From Deltaproteobacteria bacterium (GTDB taxonomy: Bacteria; Desulfobacterota; Binatia; UBA9968), in contig JAJONK010000356.1 in the NCBI GenBank assembly GCA_021323355.1, positions 1-6,737 on the forward strand: DNA of 6,737 nucleotides, written 5' to 3'. Below, one piece after another: positions 1-5,259 of the stretch; the stretch's first letter is position 1; each line of letters begins with the position of its first letter. The position numbers and the translations under genes are program-made. Below the pieces are notes generated by a model, which was not told the DNA's origin, made no database searches, and worked only from the letters and a program-made list of their open reading frames with translations.

Positions 1-17
1 AATCTTGTTGAGAGCGG

Positions 18-857
18 TTGCCATGTTATGATTGCTCGATGCTATATCAGTGCAATCAGACGCAGGTTGGGCGGTGCCGTTTTCGATGGCGCGCGGCGAT
101 AAAGCTTCAAAGCTTCGATCAAAGATTTCGCCGGCGACAAAGGCCCAGGCTCGGAAGAGCGATTGCTTTTTCGCTTCTGTTTTTTTCATTTTCTCTTCGG
201 CTTGCGCCAGCCGGATCTGTGCTGGCATTTGCGGAAGCCCCGCCGGTCTACAACGAGCCGGGAGTTAGCCCATCAATACCACTGAAAAACGCGGACGAAG
301 ATTTCGTTCGCGCCTCTGTAGCGAAATACGGCAGCCGCACAAGCGCCAGCAAAGCATTTGCGGCGCAGGGCTGGAAGCTGCTGAGGAACAACCAGCGCGA
401 GTTGGCGCTCCAGGATTTCATACGAGCTTGGCAACTCAATGATAAAAATTATCAAGTGTTCTGGGGGTTCGGCGCGATCTTGAGCGAGCAAGGAAAAATC
501 AAGGAAGCCATTGAACAGCTAGAGATTGCGCGGGAACTAAACGACGATTCATCTCAACGGGTGCAGTTGCTCACTGATCTCGGGATCTTGCATTCCGAAT
601 ACGCGTCGCGAATGCCGCCAGCTGACCAACTTGGTCGGGCGCACCGTTTCGTTCTTGCAAATAACCGCTTTGCCGAAGGCATCGAGATCGATCAAAACGA
701 TGCAGCGAGTTGGCGCGCCTGGGCTATTTCGCTCTATGCTCAGGAGCGGTACTCGGAGGCTTGGATCAAAGCGAAACGGGCATTGGATCTTAAAGCCGAG
801 CCGTTTCCGAGCGGGTTTTTAGAGCGTCTGCGCGAGAAGATGCCGGAATCTGATTAG
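18..857 (+). CDS. TPR-repeat protein, probably exported; start uncertain
   Basis: Seen: an open frame of 279 codons from a TTG at 18; an in-frame stop at 9-11 excludes an earlier start. Residues about 47-72 form a hydrophobic stretch (IAFSLLFFSF then APAGSVLAFAEA) resembling a signal peptide or membrane anchor. Residues 111-260 look like degenerate tetratricopeptide repeats: helix pairs at about 111-144, 145-178 (W149-G150, A153, G159, A164, A171), 184-226 (with a loop insertion) and 228-260 (W232, A236, Y244, A248). Known: TPR domains are protein-interaction scaffolds; repeats alone do not define a partner. Inferred: a periplasmic or membrane-anchored adaptor. The first 46 residues are Arg/Cys-rich and unlike coding sequence, and neither TTG 18 nor ATG 39 has a convincing ribosome site, so the true start is probably downstream. 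The next gene follows after 53 bp on the same strand, so co-transcription is possible. The TPR call is firm; the function is unknown. Confidence 0.72.
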   Translation: MPCYDCSMLYQCNQTQVGRCRFRWRAAIKLQSFDQRFRRRQRPRLGRAIAFSLLFFSFSLRLAPAGSVLAFAEAPPVYNEPGVSPSIPLKNADEDFVRASVAKYGSRTSASKAFAAQGWKLLRNNQRELALQDFIRAWQLNDKNYQVFWGFGAILSEQGKIKEAIEQLEIARELNDDSSQRVQLLTDLGILHSEYASRMPPADQLGRAHRFVLANNRFAEGIEIDQNDAASWRAWAISLYAQERYSEAWIKAKRALDLKAEPFPSGFLERLREKMPESD

Positions 858-910
858 AGTCGGGCGTAAGTCAAAAGTGCCGAACTTAAAACAAAGGAAT
901 AACAGTTAAT

Positions 911-1768
911 ATGTACCGCGAGTGCACACGGGTTCTGAGTTCGGCTCTGCTGGCGCTCACAAGCTGGTTGCAAGCCGAAGCCCTGGCGCAAAGCGTAGTC
1001 GAAGCTGAACGGCTGCTGACGCTTACGACCGGTAACCTGCCGCTCGTTCTGGTCGCGCCGCATGGCGGCCGTGAGGCAATCCCGGGGATTGGCATTCGCC
1101 AGGGCAATGGTGTGCCGCAGTTCAAAACCGGGCGCGATCATAATACAGCAGAATTAGCCGAAGCCATTGCGCTGAAGCTTGGCGAAATGTCCGGAGCCAA
1201 GCCGTTTCTTGTTATTGCCCGCTTCGACCGCAAATACATCGATGCCAATCGCCCGTCCATTGAAGCTTATGAAGCTCTTGAAGCGCAGCCCTATTATGCC
1301 GCTTTTCACAGCGCAGTTGATGAAGCGTGCAAGCAGATACGCCAGGTCTGGGGACGCGGCTTGCTGCTCGATATTCATGGACAAGCGGCGGAGGCAAACG
1401 TTATCTTCCGCGGCACCAGGCATGGTAAGAGTGTGGCGGACCTGGTTCGGAGATTTGGCCGGCAAGCACTGACTGGACCTCATAGCATACTCGGCCAGTT
1501 AGCTTTAAGAGGTTACAAAATCCTGCCCGACGCCAGTGTTAATGATCGCGAGTCACGTTACAGCGGCGGCCATACCGCGCAAACCTACGGTAGTCACGGC
1601 GCTACCGGCATTGATGCCATCCAGTTGGAGTTTGGAACCCGGCTTCGCGCGCGCGATAACGTCGATCGAACCGCCGTCGATGTCGCTGCTGCAATCCGAG
1701 TTTTTGCCCAAGAATACTTGCCGATCAAATTAGAAGGCATGGAACCAAGCATCGTAACGCAACCTTGA
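911..1768 (+). CDS. Exported N-formylglutamate amidohydrolase (FGase) family protein
   Basis: Known: FGase-family enzymes (HutG type) are metal-dependent hydrolases; HutG cleaves N-formyl-L-glutamate to formate and glutamate in histidine breakdown. Seen: 285 residues, a normal length for the family. Residues 1-27 look like a Sec signal peptide, ending near ALA-Q. Family motifs occur in order: PHGG (50-53), DHNT (76-79), a basic-rich RFDRKYIDANR block (104-114), DIHG (154-157), GGHTAQTYG (219-227) and the IQLEFG block (237-242). The conserved His/Asp/Glu in these blocks are the expected zinc and catalytic ligands. The start is ATG 911 with AAAGGA at 893-898, a rather long 12-nt spacer. Odd: classical HutG is cytosolic and sits with other hut genes; here there is a predicted export signal and no hut neighbour. 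Inferred: it acts on an N-formyl or other N-acyl amino acid or peptide outside the cytoplasm. The family call is strong; the substrate is unknown. Confidence 0.85.
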   Translation: MYRECTRVLSSALLALTSWLQAEALAQSVVEAERLLTLTTGNLPLVLVAPHGGREAIPGIGIRQGNGVPQFKTGRDHNTAELAEAIALKLGEMSGAKPFLVIARFDRKYIDANRPSIEAYEALEAQPYYAAFHSAVDEACKQIRQVWGRGLLLDIHGQAAEANVIFRGTRHGKSVADLVRRFGRQALTGPHSILGQLALRGYKILPDASVNDRESRYSGGHTAQTYGSHGATGIDAIQLEFGTRLRARDNVDRTAVDVAAAIRVFAQEYLPIKLEGMEPSIVTQP

Positions 1769-1792
1769 TTGTGGTTAGCGATTGCGTTTAGT
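1765..1792 (+). promoter_or_regulatory. Weak candidate sigma70-type promoter for the methyltransferase gene
   Basis: TTGATT at 1765-1770 and TTTAGT at 1787-1792 each match the -35 and -10 consensus at four of six positions, with a 16-bp spacer. The -35 overlaps the stop codon of the FGase-like gene. If used, transcription would start near 1799 and the leader would contain the nested hairpin at 1821-1876. Matches this weak occur by chance, so this is only a candidate. Confidence 0.2.
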
Positions 1793-1820
1793 CTGAACTC
1801 CGGTTTTGGGGCTTAGATTG

Positions 1821-1876
1821 GTGCTCTCCCTGCTCGCTATTGTCACATAGCGAAGGATGGAAGTAACAGAGAGCAC
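1821..1876 (+). other. Nested inverted repeat (two-stem structure) upstream of the methyltransferase
   Basis: The outer arms GTGCTCTC (1821-1828) and GAGAGCAC (1869-1876) are perfect 8-bp complements. Inside them, TCGCTAT (1834-1840) and ATAGCGA (1847-1853) form a perfect 7-bp stem with a 6-nt loop. No U-tract follows either stem, so it is not a standard intrinsic terminator. It lies 47 bp upstream of the preferred start at 1923 and overlaps the alternative ATG at 1857. It could be a structured leader, a regulator site or a transcript-end stabiliser; the sequence cannot decide between these. Confidence 0.45.
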
Positions 1877-1911
1877 TCAAACGCCCTCGCTAATAAATCG
1901 TAATCTAGATA

Positions 1912-1917
1912 GAGGTG
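1912..1917 (+). promoter_or_regulatory. Ribosome binding site deciding the methyltransferase start
   Basis: GAGGTG lies 5 nt before ATG 1923 and is a good Shine-Dalgarno match. The longer in-frame ATG at 1857 has only AAGGATGG running directly into it, with no usable spacing, and it falls inside the nested inverted repeat. This favours 1923 as the start. Confidence 0.65.
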
Positions 1918-1922
1918 TGCCC

Positions 1923-3014
1923 ATGACTACCGATCATCCAGCAAATTCGTTTAGCCAAGCAAAGGCCGACGATTTCGCCAATCGTCTCCTGACCATGCTG
2001 AATCAAAGCTCGCTTTGCGTGATGATTTCCATCGGCCACCGCACGGGGCTCTTCGATACGATGAGCAATCTTCAACCGTCCTCGTCCGCTGAGATTGCTT
2101 CTAAGGCCGGTCTCAACGAGCGCTACGTTCGCGAATGGCTTGGCGCTATGGTAACCGGGGGTGTCGTCGAATTGGATCCGAATACCTACAAGTTTTCCTT
2201 GCCGCTAGAAAATGCAGCAGCGCTTACTCGAGCAGCCGGTGCTAATAACATGTCAGTCTTCGCGCAGTACATCGGTGTCATGGGCAGTGTCGAAGATGAA
2301 ATCGTCGAGTGCTTTTACAAAGGCGGCGGCGTTCCATATTCCAGGTTCCCGCGCTTCCATGAGGTTATGGCCGAGGACAGCGGCCAATCCGTTCTTTCTT
2401 CTCTAGAAAGTCATATTCTGCCGCTCGTTCCCGGCTTATCGGATAGGCTGGCAGACGGGATTCAAATGCTCGATGTCGGCTGCGGCCGAGGACTGACCAT
2501 GAATCGGCTCGCTGAACTGTTCCCCAATAGCAGATTTACCGGCATGGATCTTTCAAGCGAAGCGGTCATGTTCGCTTGGACGACCGCAGCGGAGAAAAAG
2601 CTCAGGAACGTAGAGTTTATCGTTGCGGATCTGAGTAATTTCGATCAAACCGCGGAACTCGAAGCGTTCGATTTAATAACCACCTTCGACGCGGTTCACG
2701 ATCAAAAATTTCCGTTGAACGTTCTCAAAGGCGTCCATCGCGCTCTGCGCCCCAACGGAGTCTACCTGATGCAGGATATCAAAGGCTCCAGCCAACTTCA
2801 CAAGAATATCGATCATCCGATCGGCCCGTTTTTGTATACAGTGTCATGCATGCACTGCATGACGGTTTCCCTGGCGCAGGGTGGTGAAGGGGTCGGGGCG
2901 ATGTGGGGCGAAGAGATGACCCGGGATTATCTTCAAAAAGCCGGGTTTAGATTGGTGCAGAAACATGAGTTGGCGCACGATATACAGAACAACTGGTATG
3001 TCGTCCGAAAGTAA
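1923..3014 (+). CDS. Class I SAM-dependent methyltransferase with N-terminal winged helix (Rv2258c-like)
   Basis: Seen: 363 residues from ATG 1923 (385 if ATG 1857 is used). Residues about 16-95 read as a winged-helix domain (helices around LLTMLNQSSLCVMISIGHRTGLF, then SAEIASKAGLNERYVREWLGAM, then a beta wing VVELDPNTYKFSL). A Rossmann-type methyltransferase domain follows, with motif I LDVGCGRG at 183-190, the ribose-binding acidic residue D209 in GMDLS, VADLS at 234-238, FDLITTFDAVHD at 249-260 and LRPNGVYLMQD near 275-285. CMHCM lies at 309-313, before a Gly-rich GGEGVGAMWG stretch. Known: this fold transfers methyl from S-adenosylmethionine; the winged helix in this family is thought to serve dimerisation and substrate enclosure rather than DNA binding. 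Inferred: a cytosolic small-molecule methyltransferase of unknown acceptor. The gene stands alone between a 154-bp leader and a convergent SDR gene. A transcription-regulator role is less likely. Confidence 0.86.
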   Translation: MTTDHPANSFSQAKADDFANRLLTMLNQSSLCVMISIGHRTGLFDTMSNLQPSSSAEIASKAGLNERYVREWLGAMVTGGVVELDPNTYKFSLPLENAAALTRAAGANNMSVFAQYIGVMGSVEDEIVECFYKGGGVPYSRFPRFHEVMAEDSGQSVLSSLESHILPLVPGLSDRLADGIQMLDVGCGRGLTMNRLAELFPNSRFTGMDLSSEAVMFAWTTAAEKKLRNVEFIVADLSNFDQTAELEAFDLITTFDAVHDQKFPLNVLKGVHRALRPNGVYLMQDIKGSSQLHKNIDHPIGPFLYTVSCMHCMTVSLAQGGEGVGAMWGEEMTRDYLQKAGFRLVQKHELAHDIQNNWYVVRK

Positions 3015-3055
3015 ACAGGGCAGGCTGGTGAAAAAGGCTTACGCTTGACAAAGCT

Positions 3056-3127
3056 GAATGATGAAAGCGGAAAGATGAAACCAAGGCGTTCGAAAGGATT
3101 TTTTTCATATTTCATCCTTCATAATTC
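3056..3127. repeat. GATGAA-rich imperfect inverted repeat between convergent genes
   Basis: The arms at 3056-3080 and 3103-3127 are 25 nt each and complementary at 20 of 25 positions, around a 22-nt centre. The purine-rich left arm reads GAATGATGAA, then a variable middle, then AAAGATGAAA. The right arm continues into a second TTCATCCTT copy (copies at 3111-3119 and 3125-3133). It lies just beyond the methyltransferase stop. It may be a dispersed intergenic repeat or a transcript-end structure. It has no long terminal repeats or transposase. Confidence 0.45.
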
Positions 3128-3151
3128 ATCCTTATAGATCGCGCGCCTCGC

Positions 3152-3190
3152 AGCTAAACCTTTTTGACCAGCCTCGAAAGGTTTTTAGCT
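3152..3190. terminator. Hairpin, possible bidirectional terminator between convergent genes
   Basis: AGCTAAACCTTT (3152-3163) pairs with AAAGG-TT-TTTAGCT (3177-3190): twelve pairs with a 2-nt bulge and a 13-nt loop. The inner eight pairs AAACCTTT/AAAGGTTT are perfect and are followed on the + strand by further T residues. The position between converging methyltransferase and SDR genes suits a shared terminator. However, the stem is A/T-rich and no clean U-tract lies outside the full stem, so the assignment is tentative. Confidence 0.35.
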
Positions 3191-3224
3191 CGATAAAATT
3201 TCAACGTGGTCTGAAGCCCCAAAG

Positions 3225-3248
3225 ACTCCACCACTCCATTACTCCACT
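3225..3248. repeat. Three-copy octamer tandem repeat (ACTCCANN)
   Basis: ACTCCACC, ACTCCATT and ACTCCACT follow each other without a gap at 3225-3232, 3233-3240 and 3241-3248. The array ends 9 bp before the stop end of the SDR gene. It is a short microsatellite-like array with no evident function. The rest of 3015-3257 shows no coding potential. Confidence 0.5.
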
Positions 3249-3257
3249 GCCTGTCCC

Positions 3258-4022
3258 CTATGCGTCGATGGTCTGACCGCCGTCGATGACCAGCGCGTGA
3301 CCGGTTACGAAAGAAGCTTCATCGGAGACCAGGAAGAGCACGCCATAGGCGATTTCTTCCGGACGACCCATGCGCAGCAGAGCCTTATTGCTGGAGCCCA
3401 TCGTTTTGCGCTGTTCTTCGGTAATGCCGCTCAAGGTCGGCTTAGGCGGAAATCCTCTGAAGCGCGGAGTCTCGATGGCGCCGGGGCAAACACAGTTTAC
3501 TCTGATCCCGAGCGGGCCATAGTCTAACGCCATCTCGCGGGTGAGATTGACGATCGCCGCTTTAGTGGCGCAGTAACCCGGATACTCCGCTGAAGCTAAA
3601 AGGCCGAATGTGGAAGCGGTGGTGACGATGTTCCCGCTTCCTTTTTTAATAAAATGCGGCAGCACCGCGCGGGCGCCTCGAAACATTGCGTTCAAATTGG
3701 TGTTGAGAACGAAATTCCATTCGTCATCGGTGTGCTCATGGAGCTTCTTGCGGATACCGGCGCCAGCGTTGTTATAAAGAATATCCAAATCGCCAAACGC
3801 TTCGAGAGCGCTGGTCAGCAGCCGATCGCAATCTTCTTGTTTGGTCACATCGATCTTCGTAAAAACCGCTTGCCCGCCCTCCCGTGCAATCACCTCGTCG
3901 ACGGTGGCGCGGCCAATCCCGCTGTTTGCTCCGGTGATCACCGCGACTCTGCCGCGCAGCCGGCCCATTCCTTGTCGCATTAATGGATGCTCGTCTGCGA
4001 GTACTTCTGGTTCTGCTGCCAT
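3258..4022 (-). CDS. Short-chain dehydrogenase/reductase with an apparent internal deletion in the Rossmann fold
   Basis: Known: classical SDR enzymes are NAD(P)-dependent oxidoreductases of about 250 residues. Seen: 254 residues with cofactor motif TGANSGIG (30-37), DV after strand 3 (58-59), NNAG (84-87), N109, S137 in the TTAS block, Y150 and K154 in YCATK, PGAIETP (180-186) and a C-terminal VIDGGQ. The N-Y-S-K catalytic set is complete. Odd: GIGRAT at 35-40 runs straight into VDEVIAREGGQAVF, so only about 20 residues separate GIG from the DV motif, where relatives have roughly 42-46. Helix B, strand 2 and the residue that selects NAD or NADP appear missing. An extra 19-residue N-terminus hides the loss in total length. 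The start at 4022 is supported by GGAGGT with a 6-nt spacer. It lies 16 bp downstream of the ABC receptor gene, probably in the same operon. The family is certain; activity is doubtful. Confidence 0.88.
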   Translation of the reverse strand: MAAEPEVLADEHPLMRQGMGRLRGRVAVITGANSGIGRATVDEVIAREGGQAVFTKIDVTKQEDCDRLLTSALEAFGDLDILYNNAGAGIRKKLHEHTDDEWNFVLNTNLNAMFRGARAVLPHFIKKGSGNIVTTASTFGLLASAEYPGYCATKAAIVNLTREMALDYGPLGIRVNCVCPGAIETPRFRGFPPKPTLSGITEEQRKTMGSSNKALLRMGRPEEIAYGVLFLVSDEASFVTGHALVIDGGQTIDA

Positions 4023-4028
4023 AATTCG

Positions 4029-4034
4029 ACCTCC
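4029..4034 (-). promoter_or_regulatory. Strong ribosome binding site for the SDR gene
   Basis: Read on the - strand, GGAGGT lies 6 nt before the ATG ending at 4022, inside the 16-bp gap after the receptor gene stop. The internal ATG codons for Met15 and Met19 lack a comparable site, so the unusual 19-residue N-terminal extension is probably translated. Confidence 0.7.
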
Positions 4035-4038
4035 GTGG

Positions 4039-5028
4039 TTATTTCTTATAAAGCTGCTTGATCAAACCAGAGGCCTCCACCTCTTTGACCAGGCTCATAT
4101 CGACGAATGCTTTCGGATCGGCAGCGGCGGCCTTGGGGTTGCGCGGCGCCAAGTCGTCGAGCATTGTTTTTACGCCTTCCGGATGGGGATACGGGATCTC
4201 CGGAAATACGTTTGAATAGTCTTGATAGGCGCGTTCAAGGCCTTCAGGATCGGCAACGCCTAGGTTCTTCTTGAAGAGAGCTTTGGCATACTCCTTCTCG
4301 GTCTTGATAATGTGGATGGCTTCCACCATGGCGCGAGTGAGCTTGAGCAGAAGCGGCCGATTTTTCTTGATGATCGCTTCTCGGCTGAGAATACCGTTCC
4401 ACCAGAAGGGTATTTTGAGATCGGTTACATTATAAAGATTGCGGAAGCCGAGCTTCTCTGCCTGGGTCAAGAACGGCTCCGGCATAATCGTAAATTGAAC
4501 CAGTCCTTTGCTGAGGGCCGCGAATCGCTCGGGGTTGCCTCCTGCGGGGATTATCTTCACGTCTTTCTCCGGATCAATGCCGAGTTTCCTCAAGGCAAGA
4601 CGAAGACCTAGATCGGAAGTGCTGCCTAGACGATTGACCGCACCGGTTTTACCTTTCAGTTGCTCGACCTTAGTGATACTGGAGAGTGAGACAATATGGT
4701 CAACAAAGGTAGGGACCACGCCGACGATCATCACTGTGTCGGCACCCTGAAGGCGTGAGCTGGTTAACGTGGTAACAGAAATGCTTGCCGCATCGATCTC
4801 ATTTGCCAAAAGCGCCTGGAGGACGGTGGGGCTGGCGCTGATCGCGATGATCTCCGGCTCAACACCCATCTTTTGTAAAAGCTTTCTATCTTCAATGACC
4901 CAGATGGGGCTATTGGTCGGGCTGAAACCCGCCCAGGCAAGCCTGAGCTTTTCTTGTGCGTTGGCGGGCGAAACCGTGACCACGAATGAAAGCAATCCGG
5001 CTAAAACCAAAACCATTTTGGTGACCAT
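4039..5028 (-). CDS. ABC transporter substrate-binding protein, NMT1/THI5/SsuA-like
   Basis: Known: this family of periplasmic receptors binds small organic solutes (sulfonates, pyrimidine or thiamine precursors, taurine, aromatic acids) and delivers them to an ABC permease. Seen: 329 residues, a usual length. Residues 1-24 are a Sec signal peptide ending PANA before QE. The mature start KLRLAWAGFSPTNSPIWVIED is typical of strand 1 and the first helix; LLANEIDAASIS (73-84) and VEQLKGKTGAVNRLGSTSD (121-139) are the usual family blocks, and the second lobe contains LSKGLVQFTIMPEP (172-185). The start at 5028 has AAGGAGG at 5037-5043 with an 8-nt spacer. No permease or ATPase gene lies in the window, so it is an orphan here. 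It is followed after 16 bp by the SDR gene and diverges from the epimerase gene. The substrate cannot be named. Confidence in the family is high. Confidence 0.9.
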   Translation of the reverse strand: MVTKMVLVLAGLLSFVVTVSPANAQEKLRLAWAGFSPTNSPIWVIEDRKLLQKMGVEPEIIAISASPTVLQALLANEIDAASISVTTLTSSRLQGADTVMIVGVVPTFVDHIVSLSSITKVEQLKGKTGAVNRLGSTSDLGLRLALRKLGIDPEKDVKIIPAGGNPERFAALSKGLVQFTIMPEPFLTQAEKLGFRNLYNVTDLKIPFWWNGILSREAIIKKNRPLLLKLTRAMVEAIHIIKTEKEYAKALFKKNLGVADPEGLERAYQDYSNVFPEIPYPHPEGVKTMLDDLAPRNPKAAAADPKAFVDMSLVKEVEASGLIKQLYKK

Positions 5029-5259
5029 GACTGGACCCTCCTTGAAACCGCCGCATAACTATCATTTTGCTGTTGATGAAATCAAGCAAACACTCAGGTT
5101 TCTCCAACCGAAGTCTTAGGAGATGTGGGGCAGATAAACGGCTCATATTTCTTTTAAGTTATTAAAACTGCTACCAAAGACGTTGAAATTAACGAAAGCG
5201 ACTACGTTGACTCGATGAGTCGTTTGAGATAGTAGAGGCAGTTCCTGAGAGGAGCCAAG
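5029..5259. promoter_or_regulatory. Divergent intergenic region with three inverted repeats
   Basis: This 231-bp gene-free segment separates the outward-facing receptor and epimerase genes and must hold promoters for both unless each starts elsewhere. It is A/T-richer than its flanks. It has an imperfect palindrome at 5066-5090 (TTTGC-TG-TTGAT, GAA, ATCAAGCAAA: ten pairs plus a 2-nt bulge), a perfect TTTTAA/TTAAAA repeat at 5152-5167 with a 4-bp spacer, and GACTC-GAT-GAGTC at 5209-5221. For the - strand, TTGATT and GATAGT with a 16-bp spacer overlap the first palindrome and could be a weak promoter. Operator function is inferred from position only. Confidence 0.45.
5207..5235 (+). promoter_or_regulatory. 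Candidate promoter of the epimerase gene
   Basis: TTGACT at 5207-5212 matches the -35 consensus at five of six positions. A poor -10 follows, either GATAGT at 5228-5233 (15-bp spacer) or TAGTAG at 5230-5235 (17-bp spacer). The -35 overlaps the GACTC/GAGTC repeat at 5209-5221, which would suit a repressor site. Transcription would begin only a few bases before the ribosome site at 5247-5254. Tentative. Confidence 0.25.

Noticed and set aside
32..268. Open frame of 78 codons on the + strand overlapping the start of the TPR gene
   Set aside because: It resembles no family and ends inside the TPR gene. It is kept only as a possible partner in a frameshift (see the finding on the 5' end), not as a gene.
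1857..1922. Upstream in-frame ATG extending the methyltransferase by 22 residues
   Set aside because: It has no properly spaced ribosome site and overlaps the nested hairpin; ATG 1923 has GAGGTG at a good distance.
2843..2863. Perfect inverted repeat GTCATGCA-tgcac-TGCATGAC inside the methyltransferase gene
   Set aside because: It encodes the CMHCM segment, where codons for Met, His and Cys naturally give ATGCA-type palindromes. It is best explained by coding constraint rather than a regulator site.
3015..3257. Possible insertion-sequence remnant in the convergent gap
   Set aside because: The inverted repeats are internal and short, with no transposase fragment and no target-site duplication flanking them.
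4769..5119. Open frame of 116 codons on the + strand opposite the ABC receptor gene
   Set aside because: It is the antisense shadow of the signal-peptide end of a clear receptor gene, with no family resemblance or ribosome site.
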